Notes: generated by a model not told the origin, from the letters alone. A DNA stretch of 64,000 nucleotides from Corticimicrobacter populi (GCF_003123725.1 NZ_QETA01000005.1:124001-188000); one strand, 5' to 3'; positions 9,015-18,872 are shown, numbered from the stretch's first letter. Made by a program: numbers and translations.

Positions 9015-10028
9015 TTATGTTCTCTTGTAAAACCTTTTAAGCCTAAGAATGGGCTTTTCAAAGGCCAGGTAGCTGATTGGAGCAACGATTAGGCTTATCC
9101 ATAGCCCGTAATCCATTTCAGGCGGGAACGGAAATGCATTTTGTCTCCATGGACCGTTTCCGGTGAATATTCCATGCCAAACATATAGTCCATAGCTCAT
9201 GATGCCAATCGCAATCATTGGCTTCAGTTCCAGGAACCGGACAAGAACAGAGTTCTGGTTGTGATATATGTATACCAGCAAAGATGCTATTGATAGCATC
9301 CACAAGGTTTTTCCAGCGAGGAATGCGGGAGAGATTGTCCCGGCGAAGATGGCCAGGAGAATAGCTCCTGAGTTGTCCGTGAATATCCTTTTTACGTATG
9401 AATTGTTTAGAATGAATGCTGCCAAGCAACCGAACGCAATAGGAGCGGCGGCAGGAAATGTCCATGTGACAAGTCGGTGGGTGCTTGCATATTTCTCGAA
9501 GGGAGAGAAGCCATAAAATATACAAGCGGCAGCGAATGCCGCTGCTGCAAAAATGGCAATTCTTCTGCCAAGCATGAAAACCAGCGGCCAGACCAGATAA
9601 AAATGCTCTTCTACGGCAAGGGACCAAAGATGTGATATGGACTGGTGGTTACATGCTCTTGGGGCGAAGTTGATAGTATAGGTGTAGGCATATGGCCAGA
9701 TGCAGTTTGGCACATTTGCTTTCCCTGCTATGTCAAGCAGGAGCACAAAGGTAATGGCTATGAAGTATAAAGGTAAAATTCTGAGAGTGCGCCGCATGAA
9801 GAATGCAAAAATATCAGTCTTGCCTGTTTTTTGTTTTTCTTCAATCAATAGAAGGGTGATAAGAAATCCAGATAAAACAAAAAATATCCCAACCCCATTG
9901 GAAGGGCTGAGAACGTTTAATATTGGTCCGTTCTGCAAGCCGATTCTTGGCCATACGGCGACATGAGATAGGATGACTAATATGATTGATAGGGCTCGGA
10001 TTCCATCAAGTCCAGCAATTCGTTTCAT
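9015..10028 (-). CDS. Acyltransferase family 3 (OafA/WecH-like) membrane protein
   Basis: Integral-membrane O-acyltransferase of 337 aa. It starts MKRIAGLDGIRALSIILVILSH, which carries the family's conserved Arg and His (RALSI...SH). It then shows FVLSGFLIT, the RR..RI.PLY region (MRRTLRILPLYF) and HLWSLAVEEHFYLVWPL, all hallmarks of acyltransferase family 3, with about ten hydrophobic helices. Such proteins acetylate O-antigen or other envelope sugars using cytoplasmic acyl-CoA. It is on the opposite strand to the wbp-like genes, alone, with a 252-bp AT-rich leader before it that may hold its promoter. The target sugar is unknown. Confidence 0.87.
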   Translation of the reverse strand: MKRIAGLDGIRALSIILVILSHVAVWPRIGLQNGPILNVLSPSNGVGIFFVLSGFLITLLLIEEKQKTGKTDIFAFFMRRTLRILPLYFIAITFVLLLDIAGKANVPNCIWPYAYTYTINFAPRACNHQSISHLWSLAVEEHFYLVWPLVFMLGRRIAIFAAAAFAAACIFYGFSPFEKYASTHRLVTWTFPAAAPIAFGCLAAFILNNSYVKRIFTDNSGAILLAIFAGTISPAFLAGKTLWMLSIASLLVYIYHNQNSVLVRFLELKPMIAIGIMSYGLYVWHGIFTGNGPWRQNAFPFPPEMDYGLWISLIVAPISYLAFEKPILRLKRFYKRT

Positions 10029-10280
10029 TGTTTTCCCTGTTGCTTTGTTTTTGGTTGCTCTGGCATATTAGAGATTTCATTGGTGTGCTCCTCTGAATCC
10101 TTGGTTTTGACCAGTTTTTTTTGTTTTCCGGTGCGGAAAATACTCTTTTTTCACTCTAGTAAAAGTACTTGAAAAATCAAAACTGACTCCAAGGTGCACC
10201 ACTGGCCGTTTCACAATAGATGGCAGGATTATCTGGAACGGCGAGTCTGATATTGGCTTGCCGGCTATGAATTTTTGGAT
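10029..10280. other. AT-rich spacer, probable acyltransferase promoter region
   Basis: 252 bp between the acyltransferase start and the stop of the upstream - strand sugar transferase. It holds poly-T/poly-A tracts (around 10105-10160) but no coding sequence I can support. A promoter for the acyltransferase is expected here; no clear -35/-10 pair is asserted. Confidence 0.3.
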
Positions 10281-11555
10281 CTAGCGCGCCCCAAAACCCG
10301 TCAGCATGATTCTAACCGTTAGGATGGCAATGATCAGGTCCAGAGCTAGCGAACAGTTCTTGATGTAGTAGAAGTCGTGCTCGATCTTGACCTGGGTTTC
10401 GTCGGTAGTGGCTGTGTAGCCGTGGAGCACCTGTGCCCAGCCGCTGATGCCTGGCTTGACGATATGGCGATAGCTGTAGAAGGGGATCTTCTTGTCGTAT
10501 TCAGCCACGAAGGATGGTTGCTCCGGCCGTGGGCCGATCAGGCTCATTTCGCCCTTTAGTACGTTGATGAACTGGGGAAGTTCGTCGATGCGCAGCTTGC
10601 GTATGACTTTGCCGACGCGAGTGATGCGGGGATCAGCCTCGCCTGCGAATTGTTCGGGCGCATCACGGTCAAAGCGCATGCTGCGGAATTTATAAATCGT
10701 GAAAGGCTGATTGCCGCGGCCGATGCGGGTCTGGGTGTAGATGGCAGGGCCGGGACTTTCCAGCCTGATCAGAGTGGCCGTGATCAGTCCAATAAGGAGC
10801 ACGATCGGCGCAGTGACCAGTACGATCAGCACGTCGATAATGGTCTTCAGGTGTTCGTAGGCGGGGGAAGGCAGCAGGGCCCCCATGTTGTTTTCGGAGA
10901 TGCGGTGAATCTTCACGCGTCCGGTCAGGGACTCGAATATCTGTTTCGAGTCGTAGACCGGGGTGCGATTGAGTGCGCAGGCAGTCAGAAACCGCTGGGT
11001 TGCTTCGTCGATTTTGCTGAAATCCGCAACAACACCGTCATACCGGTAACTGCCGAGGTTCAGCTCCTTGAGTGGACGTGCATCGATGAACGGAATGTTC
11101 AGGATTTCATCCGTGTATCTGCCCCCTGGAAGTACGGCAATCTTTAATTTCATGTATCTATATGTAATTGTATATTCGATGAGCAGCCAGATCAGTGTGG
11201 CCATGCTGCTAGCGAACAAAAGATAACGTGAAACCGTAAAGTGGAGCGTGAACGTGATCAGCGCGCAGGCGGCATAGGTCAATAGCACTTGGGGCACGAT
11301 GCAGTGCGCGGACTTGCCGCCCGGATAGATGGCGCGCAGCCGTATCGAACCGACGTGACTGATCAGGTAGGCAATGGAGGTGATGATCAGTGCCGTGCGC
11401 TGACCAGCGTTGGGATTCTTGAGTGCAGCCCAGGACCAGAAGAGGACGTATGGAAATGCCACTGTCAAGCACCAACCCAGCAACACGGAGAAAGTATTGG
11501 ATAGCAGGATTTGCTCATGCAGGCGTTTGAAGCGCCGTGGTGTTAGGCTTTTCAT
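10281..11555 (-). CDS. Polyprenyl-phosphate sugar phosphotransferase (initiating transferase 1)
   Basis: 424 aa member of the bacterial sugar transferase (PHPT) family, which starts polysaccharide units by moving a sugar-1-phosphate from a nucleotide sugar to undecaprenyl phosphate. Four N-terminal membrane helices (about residues 18-125) are followed by a cytosolic linker, a re-entrant helix (about 230-260) and the catalytic core. The core has YTQTRIGRGNQPFTIYKFRSM, RITRVGKVIRKLRIDELPQ, GEMSLIGPRPEQPSF and KPGISGWAQV. The frame stays open to 12107, but the extra 184 codons look non-coding and cross a galE remnant, so I use the ATG at 11555. Its ribosome site is weak, and the ATG at 11621 is the alternative. 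A second initiating transferase lies at 20038-21492. Confidence 0.85.
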   Translation of the reverse strand: MKSLTPRRFKRLHEQILLSNTFSVLLGWCLTVAFPYVLFWSWAALKNPNAGQRTALIITSIAYLISHVGSIRLRAIYPGGKSAHCIVPQVLLTYAACALITFTLHFTVSRYLLFASSMATLIWLLIEYTITYRYMKLKIAVLPGGRYTDEILNIPFIDARPLKELNLGSYRYDGVVADFSKIDEATQRFLTACALNRTPVYDSKQIFESLTGRVKIHRISENNMGALLPSPAYEHLKTIIDVLIVLVTAPIVLLIGLITATLIRLESPGPAIYTQTRIGRGNQPFTIYKFRSMRFDRDAPEQFAGEADPRITRVGKVIRKLRIDELPQFINVLKGEMSLIGPRPEQPSFVAEYDKKIPFYSYRHIVKPGISGWAQVLHGYTATTDETQVKIEHDFYYIKNCSLALDLIIAILTVRIMLTGFGAR

Positions 11556-12306
11556 TCCGGAGCAGATTGTGTGGTGGAGGTTATTCGGGAATATGTGTGA
11601 GGAGGAAAAAGTGAAATCCATCCTGGCACATGGATTGCAAGCTCGGTTCGGCATTCCAGCACAGTATGGTCTGCGCGTTGCGGACGTCGCCGGCTTTTTG
11701 CAGGACGATACTGGTATGGCTATCGATGGAGCCGGTACTGCTAGTGGTTGTCTGGAGGTTGGGATTGTAACCGGCCGGTTTCCATCAAGGGAGCGACAAG
11801 TGTTATCAAGGGTAATGCCCGGGTATGTGCGGGTTGTCTCAGTGGGCGTCGGCAGAGGGAGCGAAGGGCTCCACAATATGTGAACCTGTATGGGGGCCCC
11901 CGGTATTCCTTCTGGAAACAGGTATTTGTGCAGATTTCCGTTATCAGGGACTTTCCACACCGAGAGTCTCGCCCTTGAGTGGCCCAGGCGTATACTGTCG
12001 AACTGTATGTTGACTTTCTGCGACAGTCCCAGCTCGTACTGACTTGGGAAAGTGCTGGATGGTGATTGTGCAGTAGTCTGCATGACAGGTTTTGACTTGA
12101 TATTCACGCACCCATGGACACCAGAAAAACAAGGCGTATGCCTTGGATGCTACCAGGGAGAACTGTGATAAAGTCCAACCGCACAAGGGCGAGGCGACCA
12201 AGTCGGGTCTGATTGGCAGTTTCCCCGCGACCCGGTGCATGGCTGGTCCATCGTTGTTCCAACGCAAGGCAAAATCCAGTGTGCGCTTCCTCTCTGGCCG
12301 ACATCG
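11556..12306. other. 750-bp divergent intergenic region without an intact gene
   Basis: This gap separates the - strand sugar transferase from the + strand manC gene. Its left part holds the galE fragment (about 11655-11772). The rest (11773-12306) contains open frames on both strands, but none shows recognisable motifs, plausible ribosome sites or family-like length. It should contain two divergent promoters. I find no JUMPstart/ops-type element (GGCGGTAG) in it. Confidence 0.4.
11655..11772 (-). pseudogene. galE: Decayed 5' fragment of galE (UDP-glucose 4-epimerase)
   Basis: Read on the - strand, bases about 11665-11750 align with the first ~30 codons of the intact galE at 21525-22535. The remnant reads TTSSTGSIDSHTSIVLQKAG where intact GalE reads VTGGTGFIGSHTSVVLQQAG. 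The nucleotide match continues about 25 bp upstream of the original start (ttacaat...ccaga). The start codon and the bases around it are deleted, the NAD-binding glycines are lost, and the match fades after about 40 codons. It cannot code for an epimerase. In both places the galE sequence lies directly upstream of a sugar-transferase gene on the same strand, so this is probably the scar of a duplicated galE-transferase module. Coordinates are approximate. Confidence 0.65.
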
Positions 12307-13758
12307 ATGACTCTCAGCATCCCCTTTTTGCCCGTCGTTCTTTGCGGCGGCTCCGGTACACGCCTCTGGCCTCTTTCCCGGGCTGGTTTTCCAAAGCAAT
12401 TCCTTTGCCTGACTGGCGGTGAGAGCCTTTTCCAGCAGGCTGTACAGCGCTTGCGGGCTATGCGGGACGACAGTGGCTGCCGTGCGCTGCCGCCCTGTGT
12501 CGTCAGCAACGAAGAACATCGCTTCCTGGCCCAGGAACAGCTGCGGGAAATCGGGCTGGAGGACGCATCCTTTCTGCTGGAACCCGCTGGCCGCAATACT
12601 GCGCCGGCACTGACCTTGGCGGCGCTGTTCGCGATCGAGGCGGGCCATGATCCCGTCCTCGTCGTCACGCCGGCCGATCAGACGATTGTCGATGAAGCCG
12701 CTTTTGTGCGTGCCATGCAGGCAGCCATCCGGGAAGCGGATACCGGCAGCATCGTCATGCTTGGTGTTGTTCCGGATCGGCCCGAGACGGGCTATGGTTA
12801 TATCCAGGCCGGAGACGGTGGGCGGGAGGGCATCCGGGATGTTCTCCGTTTCGTCGAGAAACCCGATGCTGCCACTGCCTGGGGCTATCTGGATCAGGGC
12901 GGCTACTATTGGAACGCCGGCATGTTCGTGCTCAAGGCTTCTGTCTGGCTGGCGGCCCTCGAGGCCTTTCGGCCGGATATCGCCCAGGGTACCGCAACTG
13001 CCTGGGCGGACAGGTATCGGGATGGCGCCTTCATCCGCCCCGACAAGGCCTCTTTTATCGCTGTGCCTGGTGAGTCCATTGACTATGCGGTCATGGAAAA
13101 GTGTCCTGGCAGCGGTTTTCCCATCCGCATGGTGCCGCTTGCGGCTGGCTGGAGCGATTTAGGGGCATGGGATGCCGTCTGGAATGCGCTGCCCAGGGAT
13201 GAGGCTGGCAATGCCCATCAGGGTGACGTGCTCGCGACCGGAAGCCGCAACACCCTGGTTCATGCAGGCAGCCGGCTTGTGGCGCTGGTGGGCGTGGAGG
13301 ACCTGGTGGTGGTGGAAACCCCGGATGCCGTATTGGTGGCTGGAAGGTCCCATAGCCAAGCGGTCAAACATATCGTTGACGAACTCAGTCTGCGGCAGCG
13401 GGAAGAGCGTAGCCTTCATCGCAAGGTGCATCGCCCCTGGGGGTGGTACGACAGCATTGATGAAGGCGGCCGTTTCAAGGTCAAGCGCATTATGGTCAGG
13501 CCCAAGGCCAGTCTCAGTTTGCAGATGCATCATCACAGGGCTGAGCACTGGATCGTAGTCAAGGGCACGGCCGAGATCACTCGGGGGAGCGAAACCCTGT
13601 TATTGACCGAAAACCAGAGCACTTATATTCCATTGGGGGAAGTGCATAGGCTGACCAATCCCGGTGCCATTCCCCTGGAAATCATCGAGGTGCAGTCGGG
13701 CAGTTATCTGGGCGAGGATGATATCGTACGATTCGAGGACACCTACGGACGTGCATGA
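12307..13758 (+). CDS. manC: Mannose-1-phosphate guanylyltransferase / mannose-6-phosphate isomerase
   Basis: Bifunctional type II enzyme of 483 aa making GDP-mannose (Man-1-P + GTP), often with phosphomannose isomerase activity. The N-terminal pyrophosphorylase domain begins VVLCGGSGTRLWPLSR..PKQF (residues 9-30) and holds the sugar-binding FVEKPD. The C-terminal cupin domain (about 365-483) has RPWGWYDS, the metal-site-like LQMHHHRAEHWIVVKGTA and the EIIEVQSGSYLGEDDIVR box. The ATG at 12307 gives the family's usual N terminus; the frame is open to 12235, but those 24 extra residues are unlike the family. It overlaps the following flippase gene (ATGATG). GDP-mannose from it would feed gmd and fcl downstream and any mannosyltransferases. 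Confidence 0.93.
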   Translation: MTLSIPFLPVVLCGGSGTRLWPLSRAGFPKQFLCLTGGESLFQQAVQRLRAMRDDSGCRALPPCVVSNEEHRFLAQEQLREIGLEDASFLLEPAGRNTAPALTLAALFAIEAGHDPVLVVTPADQTIVDEAAFVRAMQAAIREADTGSIVMLGVVPDRPETGYGYIQAGDGGREGIRDVLRFVEKPDAATAWGYLDQGGYYWNAGMFVLKASVWLAALEAFRPDIAQGTATAWADRYRDGAFIRPDKASFIAVPGESIDYAVMEKCPGSGFPIRMVPLAAGWSDLGAWDAVWNALPRDEAGNAHQGDVLATGSRNTLVHAGSRLVALVGVEDLVVVETPDAVLVAGRSHSQAVKHIVDELSLRQREERSLHRKVHRPWGWYDSIDEGGRFKVKRIMVRPKASLSLQMHHHRAEHWIVVKGTAEITRGSETLLLTENQSTYIPLGEVHRLTNPGAIPLEIIEVQSGSYLGEDDIVRFEDTYGRA

Positions 13759-14978
13759 TGAGGGGTGTTTTGCATGTATTGACCGTCGTGTTGCCTCAGG
13801 TGTTGCCGGCGGCAACGAATTTCGTATTTTTGATGCTGTTGGCAAATAAGCTGAATGTAGATCTGTTCGGCCGGTACTCGTATGTTCTGGCGCTGATTGC
13901 CTTTCCCATCGCTTTTTCGGATTTGGGTTTGAAGGATTTCTTCCTTGGTAGGAAGGCCGGACTTCATCGGGAAGGAGACGTGCAGAGTCTTTTTTTGTTC
14001 TCAGCCATTGTTTTTTTCCCGGTTGCAATCTGTGTGGGGATGGCCAGCGGCTCCGGCATCGAAATATTCCTGATTGTTTTGCCTGAGGTTTTTGCACTAT
14101 CGGTAATTTATAAATCGATCGTTTTTTTCTATCAAAGGCAAGATCGGCTTGTTGTTTTCTCAAGAATCGACTTTTGCATCAAGATTGTGGCCGGATTTTC
14201 AAGGGTGGCCATTTTTTTTGTGACGGATAGTTTTTTCTATTCGATAGGGATTGCATCGCTTTTTGTTTTTGCCTCGTATTCTTTTTGGATGTTGCGGGTG
14301 GCTGACCTTGCAGGTGCGATGGCTGGTTTCTTTGGAAAGATTATTGCTGTTTTCAGGCTGTGGCGAGGATGGCTTCCTTTTTTCATGTCTTTCCTGTCGT
14401 TCTATTTGTATTCCCTGTCGGACAGGGTGATCGTCATGAAATATTTGGGAGAAGAGGCCCTTGCCAGGTATGCAACATCTTATAACATTATCGCGGTCGG
14501 CCAGTTGCTTGTCGGTGCGATTTGGTCGCTCTATATGCCCAGATTTGCCAGGGGCGCAGGCATTTTTGATACAGCCAGGTTTTTCTGGGGCATGGTTCTT
14601 CTGGGCGTGCTGGTCCTTGCCGGGAGTCAATTTTTCGGATATTTTGCGTTCGAATATCTGTACAATGAAAGATATCGGGATTCGTTTATTATCCTGGGTG
14701 TTTCTTCCTTTTATTTTTTGTTTAGATTTCCGAATGTTGTTGTCGAGATGTTTTATGTGCGTGTCGAGGCGTATGGAAAATATGTGAGCTTCAGGGTCCT
14801 GGTTGCTGTTTTCAGCATTCTGGCCAATATCTGCTTTGCGGAAAGATTTGGGCTTCTGGGGGTTTGTGTCGTGTTTGTGATTTCCGAGCTTGTGCTCTTT
14901 TGTTTGTCTTTCCCTGGATTTTTCAAGAATGTTCCGCTTACCCAGGGGCTCAGGCAATCATCGAGGCCGGAAAGATAA
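13755..14978 (+). CDS. wzx: Second Wzx-type oligosaccharide flippase
   Basis: Polytopic membrane protein of 407 aa with about 10-12 hydrophobic helices and a PST/MATE-like opening (LTVVLPQVLPAATNFVFLMLLANKL). It resembles O-unit translocases and has no other domain. It overlaps manC by 4 bp and precedes gmd by 59 bp, so it belongs to the GDP-mannose part of the locus. Base composition is clearly AT-richer than manC and gmd on either side (many TTTTT and TTTTG runs), a sign of separate origin. It is distinct in sequence from the flippase at 1211-2443, suggesting two glycans or two merged gene sets. Substrate unknown. Confidence 0.8.
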   Translation: MMRGVLHVLTVVLPQVLPAATNFVFLMLLANKLNVDLFGRYSYVLALIAFPIAFSDLGLKDFFLGRKAGLHREGDVQSLFLFSAIVFFPVAICVGMASGSGIEIFLIVLPEVFALSVIYKSIVFFYQRQDRLVVFSRIDFCIKIVAGFSRVAIFFVTDSFFYSIGIASLFVFASYSFWMLRVADLAGAMAGFFGKIIAVFRLWRGWLPFFMSFLSFYLYSLSDRVIVMKYLGEEALARYATSYNIIAVGQLLVGAIWSLYMPRFARGAGIFDTARFFWGMVLLGVLVLAGSQFFGYFAFEYLYNERYRDSFIILGVSSFYFLFRFPNVVVEMFYVRVEAYGKYVSFRVLVAVFSILANICFAERFGLLGVCVVFVISELVLFCLSFPGFFKNVPLTQGLRQSSRPER

Positions 14979-15037
14979 TGTCGCCTTACTCCATGATGCA
15001 TGCCGTGCATGAGAAATAATTAAAGGGAAAAGATACT

Positions 15038-16156
15038 ATGAAAAAAGCTCTCATCACCGGCATTACCGGCCAGGATGGCTCCTATCTGGCCGAGTTTCTG
15101 CTGGAAAAAGGTTATGAAGTCCACGGCATCAAGCGCCGGGCTTCGCTTTTCAACACACAGCGCATCGACCATGTTTATCAGGATCCCCATGTGGAGCACG
15201 CGCGTTTCCGCTTGCACTACGGCGACCTCACGGATACCTCGAACCTTGTCCGGATATTGCAGGAGGTACAGCCGGACGAGGTATACAATCTGGGAGCGCA
15301 ATCGCATGTGGCGGTGAGCTTCGAGTCGCCGGAATACACTGCGGATGTCGATGCCATTGGAACGCTGCGCTTGCTGGAGGCGATCCGCATTCTGGGCATG
15401 GAGAAGAGGACGCGGTTCTATCAGGCCTCTACCAGTGAACTGTATGGTCTCGTGCAGGAGACTCCCCAGAAAGAAACCACGCCGTTCTATCCCCGTAGTC
15501 CGTATGCAGTAGCCAAACTGTATGCTTATTGGATTACGGTGAACTACCGCGAGGCCTACGGCATTTATGCGTGCAATGGTATCCTCTTCAATCATGAAAG
15601 TCCGCGCCGCGGAGAAACTTTCGTGACCCGCAAGATCACCCGCGGCCTGTCCAATATTGCCCAAGGATTGGAAAGCTGTCTCTATATGGGCAATCTCGAT
15701 GCCTTGCGCGATTGGGGCCACGCCCGGGATTATGTGCACATGCAGTGGCTGATGCTGCAACAAGAGCAGCCTGAGGATTTCGTGATTGCCACGGGGGTGC
15801 AGCACAGTGTGCGCCAGTTCATTCTATGGGCGGCACAGGAGTTGGGCATCGTACTGCAGTTTCAGGGGCTAGGAGTGGATGAGCATGCCGTGGTGGCGAG
15901 CGTAACGGGCGAGGCGGCCCCGGCAGTCAGGCCCGGAGATGTGGTCGTGCGGGTAGATCCGCGCTATTTTCGACCAACCGAAGTGGAAACCCTGTTGGGA
16001 GACCCTGCCAAGGCCCGGGAAAAGCTGGGTTGGGTGCCGGAGATTTCCGTCCAGGAAATGTGTGCTGAAATGGTGGCCGAAGATCTGAAGACCGCCCGGT
16101 GCCACGCCTTGCTGAAAGCGCATGGGCATGATGTGGTGGTGTCTGTGGAGAGCTGA
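15038..16156 (+). CDS. gmd: GDP-mannose 4,6-dehydratase
   Basis: Short-chain dehydrogenase-fold enzyme of 372 aa that converts GDP-D-mannose to GDP-4-keto-6-deoxy-D-mannose. Seen: NADP-binding [27 protein letters not shown] at residues 6-32, the STSELYG segment, [15 protein letters not shown] with the catalytic Tyr/Lys pair, and the family block [17 protein letters not shown]. Length matches E. coli Gmd (373 aa). A purine-rich site (aaagggaaaag) precedes the ATG. The fcl gene follows 6 bp later, giving the two-step route to GDP-L-fucose from ManC's product. Confidence 0.96.
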   Translation: MKKALITGITGQDGSYLAEFLLEKGYEVHGIKRRASLFNTQRIDHVYQDPHVEHARFRLHYGDLTDTSNLVRILQEVQPDEVYNLGAQSHVAVSFESPEYTADVDAIGTLRLLEAIRILGMEKRTRFYQASTSELYGLVQETPQKETTPFYPRSPYAVAKLYAYWITVNYREAYGIYACNGILFNHESPRRGETFVTRKITRGLSNIAQGLESCLYMGNLDALRDWGHARDYVHMQWLMLQQEQPEDFVIATGVQHSVRQFILWAAQELGIVLQFQGLGVDEHAVVASVTGEAAPAVRPGDVVVRVDPRYFRPTEVETLLGDPAKAREKLGWVPEISVQEMCAEMVAEDLKTARCHALLKAHGHDVVVSVES

Positions 16157-16162
16157 TTGGAT

Positions 16163-17125
16163 ATGCCCATGGACCTGAATGAGCGCGTTTTCGTCGCCGG
16201 CCATCGCGGCATGGTCGGTTCTGCCATCGTGCGCCAGCTGCAGGCCCGAGGCTATCACAACCTTGTCACCCGCAACCGCAGTGAGCTGGATCTGAGCGAC
16301 CAGGCGGCGGTGCGGGCCTTTTTCCGGCAGGAGCGGATCGATCTGGTGTACCTGGCCGCAGCCAAGGTGGGCGGTATTCTTGCCAACAATAGCTACCCGG
16401 CCGAATTCATCTACGAAAATCTGATGATCGAGGCCAATGTCATCCATGGCGCGCATCTGGCCGGGGTGCAGCAACTGCTGTTTCTGGGGTCGTCGTGCAT
16501 CTATCCAAGGCTGGCATCCCAGCCCATGGCGGAGGATAGCTTGTTGACCAGTGTCCTGGAACCCACCAATGAACCCTATGCTATCGCCAAGATCGCCGGC
16601 ATCAAGCTCTGCGAAAGCTACAATCGCCAGTATGGACGCGATTACCGCAGCGTGATGCCTACCAATCTCTATGGTCCCGGTGATAACTACCATCCGGAAA
16701 ACAGCCACGTGATTCCTGGGCTTATCCGCCGTTTTCACGAAGCCAAAGCGCGCGGTGATGCCGAGGTCGTTGTCTGGGGGACCGGTGCGCCGCGCCGCGA
16801 GTTCCTGTATGTGGATGATATGGCCGCCGCCAGCGTGCATGTGATGAGCCTGCCGCCGGAACAATGGCGGGCGACTGTCGAGCCGATGTGCTCGCATATC
16901 AATGTGGGCTGCGGCCGGGACTACGCTATCCGCGAGATAGCAGAACTGATTGCCGCAGTAGTGGGTTATGTTGGCGTTCTGAATTTCGATACCACCAGGC
17001 CCGATGGCGCTCCCCGCAAGCTGATGAACAGCGACAAGCTCTTGGGGCTGGGCTGGCGGCCGGAAGTGGAGATGGAAGAAGGATTGCGGCGGGCGTATGA
17101 AGCATTCAAGGTGTGTCAGCCATGA
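16163..17125 (+). CDS. fcl: GDP-L-fucose synthase
   Basis: Epimerase/reductase of 320 aa that converts GDP-4-keto-6-deoxymannose to GDP-L-fucose. Seen: [18 protein letters not shown] at the N terminus, the LGSSCIYP segment with catalytic Ser, [18 protein letters not shown] with the Tyr/Lys pair, and [21 protein letters not shown]. These are characteristic of WcaG/Fcl. ATG 16163 (or 16169) is preferred to the TTG at 16157. It overlaps the GT2 gene by 4 bp (ATGA). With gmd it implies fucose or a related 6-deoxy sugar in the glycan. Confidence 0.94.
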   Translation: MPMDLNERVFVAGHRGMVGSAIVRQLQARGYHNLVTRNRSELDLSDQAAVRAFFRQERIDLVYLAAAKVGGILANNSYPAEFIYENLMIEANVIHGAHLAGVQQLLFLGSSCIYPRLASQPMAEDSLLTSVLEPTNEPYAIAKIAGIKLCESYNRQYGRDYRSVMPTNLYGPGDNYHPENSHVIPGLIRRFHEAKARGDAEVVVWGTGAPRREFLYVDDMAAASVHVMSLPPEQWRATVEPMCSHINVGCGRDYAIREIAELIAAVVGYVGVLNFDTTRPDGAPRKLMNSDKLLGLGWRPEVEMEEGLRRAYEAFKVCQP

Positions 17126-17847
17126 CAGGGAAAAGTCCGATTGTCAGCATCATCACGATTTCGAAGGATGATCCGGAGGGATTAGCGAAAACCTTGGCAT
17201 CTGTCTCCGGCCAGTCGTTTCAGGCGTACGAGCAGATACTGGTGCTGGCCGGCAGATCCCGGGACATCAATGTGCCTGCCGATGGCCGGATACATTGGAC
17301 GGAGAGTGAAAGCCCCGGCATCTCCAATGCACTAAATGCCGGCGTGGCTGCGGCCACTGGCGAGTGGATCCAGTTTCTCAATGGCGGCGATGCGTTCTCG
17401 GATGACAGGTCGCTGGAGTTGCTGACCGGTGCCCGGGATGCCTCGGTGGCGATGATCTGTTCTTATGCGCGAGTCGTGCAGCATGGATACAACCTGCCTA
17501 CACGCTCATTGCAACCGGGCAGGGACGAATTCATTTATATCTCGCACCAGGCCACCCTTTTCAGGCGCGACCTGTTCGAGCGATATGGGCTTTTTTCTCC
17601 GGACATCAAAATAAGAATGGATCTGGAGTGGCTGACCCGACTTCCAAGAGAGACGGCCTTCCGGTTCCTTGAGACTGTAACCGTGGATTTCGACGGGAGC
17701 GGTGTTTCTTCGACCCACATCTGCACCGGCACACTGGAGGAAGCTCGAATCCTCGCGGCGAGCCAGTATGGCGTGGCGCGGGCGCTGCGGGTGCTCGCAA
17801 AGCTGCCGTTCAGGCTGTTCAAATCCAGGATCAGAGCCATTGGATAG
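17122..17847 (+). CDS. Glycosyltransferase family 2
   Basis: 241 aa GT-A fold enzyme. The N terminus [26 protein letters not shown] is the GT2 nucleotide-binding start. The central [32 protein letters not shown] contains the acidic metal/nucleotide site of the WcaA/colanic-type subgroup. The start is the ATG of the ATGA overlap with fcl, which fits translational coupling better than the GTG at 17113. It is short and ends in a basic tail without membrane helices, so it likely sits at the inner face of the membrane. Donor could be GDP-fucose or another sugar made by the cluster; not determinable here. Confidence 0.83.
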   Translation: MTGKSPIVSIITISKDDPEGLAKTLASVSGQSFQAYEQILVLAGRSRDINVPADGRIHWTESESPGISNALNAGVAAATGEWIQFLNGGDAFSDDRSLELLTGARDASVAMICSYARVVQHGYNLPTRSLQPGRDEFIYISHQATLFRRDLFERYGLFSPDIKIRMDLEWLTRLPRETAFRFLETVTVDFDGSGVSSTHICTGTLEEARILAASQYGVARALRVLAKLPFRLFKSRIRAIG

Positions 17848-17852
17848 GTCAT

Positions 17853-18872
17853 ATGTCCTGCTTTTTTGATCCACGCTGGGATGGCCCTCACGGCATCGGC
17901 CGCTTTGCTGCTGAACTGGGCGCGCGTTTGCAGGTAACTGCGCTGGCCTTGCCGGGTCGGCCGATGTCGCCGATGGATCCATGGCGTCTTGCTGTGCGGC
18001 TGCGTGCGCAGGCAGCACCGGGGGACTGGTTTCTTTCGCCGGGCTACAATGCGCCGTTGTTCGGTTCGTTGCCCTGTTTCCTGACCATCCATGATTTGAA
18101 CCATGTCGATCGTCCGGAAAACAGCAGCCGGATGAAGCGCCTCTACTACCGGGTGGTTCTAGCCTGGTTGTGCCGCAGGGCCCGCGGGGTGTTCACTGTG
18201 TCGGAGTTTTCGCGCCAGCGCATTGTGGAATGGTTTGGCATTCAGCCCGAACGCGTGTTCAATGTCGGTAATGGGGTATCGCCTGTCTTTGTGTCGGAAG
18301 GCAAGCGGGTATTGGATTATGGCGAATATGTGTTGGGCGTGGGCAACCGCAAGGGGCACAAGAACGAACCCGCCCTGTTGCGGGCATTCGCGCAGGCGGG
18401 GCTGCCGACGCACGTCAATCTGGTGCTGACGGGGCCTGCCTGCAGGCAGCTTGAGGTGCTGGCGGCCGAGCTGGATTTGAGTGGCCGATTGGTGTTTACC
18501 GGCCGGGTGAGCGAAACGCAACTGGCTGCGTTGTACCGGGGTGCCTTGTTTCTGGCGTTTCCTTCTCTTTACGAAGGTTTTGGTCTGCCTATTGTGGAGG
18601 CTTTTTCCTGCGGTACGCCGGTACTGACTTCGAACCTGACGTCCATGCCGGAAATCGCGGGCGACGCGGCTCTGCTGGTGGATCCGTGCGATGAGCAGGA
18701 TATGACGCGGGGTATCCAGCGCTTGTATTCCGATGCCGGCCTGCGCAGGATGTTGACGGTCAGAGGCCGGGAACGGGCAGCCGTGTTTACCTGGGATCGT
18801 GTGGCCGAGCGCCTGAGGGCTGCAATCGGTACGCTGGACAATGACCCCGACTGGCCATTGCGATGGAGTTGA
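17853..18872 (+). CDS. Glycosyltransferase family 4, mannosyltransferase-like
   Basis: GT-B glycosyltransferase of 339 aa. It has the N-terminal WDGPHGIGRFAAELG, LTIHDLNHVDRPE and VFTVSEFSRQRIVEWFG. The C-terminal donor domain contains LVFTGRVSETQLAALYRGALFLAFPSLYEGFGLPIVEAFSCGTPVLTSN (about residues 210-265), with the family EGFGLPIVE motif. The sequence is like GT4 enzymes that use GDP-mannose or UDP-sugars in O-antigen assembly. It begins 5 bp after the GT2 gene and ends 7 bp before the next GT4 gene, so all three glycosyltransferases are one transcription unit with manC-gmd-fcl. Confidence 0.86.
   Translation: MSCFFDPRWDGPHGIGRFAAELGARLQVTALALPGRPMSPMDPWRLAVRLRAQAAPGDWFLSPGYNAPLFGSLPCFLTIHDLNHVDRPENSSRMKRLYYRVVLAWLCRRARGVFTVSEFSRQRIVEWFGIQPERVFNVGNGVSPVFVSEGKRVLDYGEYVLGVGNRKGHKNEPALLRAFAQAGLPTHVNLVLTGPACRQLEVLAAELDLSGRLVFTGRVSETQLAALYRGALFLAFPSLYEGFGLPIVEAFSCGTPVLTSNLTSMPEIAGDAALLVDPCDEQDMTRGIQRLYSDAGLRRMLTVRGRERAAVFTWDRVAERLRAAIGTLDNDPDWPLRWS

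Noticed and set aside
10281-12107. Long 608-codon reading of the first sugar transferase
   Set aside because: The extra N-terminal 184 codons show no protein-like motif, are rich in Pro/Ser/Thr and cross the galE remnant in the wrong frame. The ATG at 11555 gives a normal family protein.
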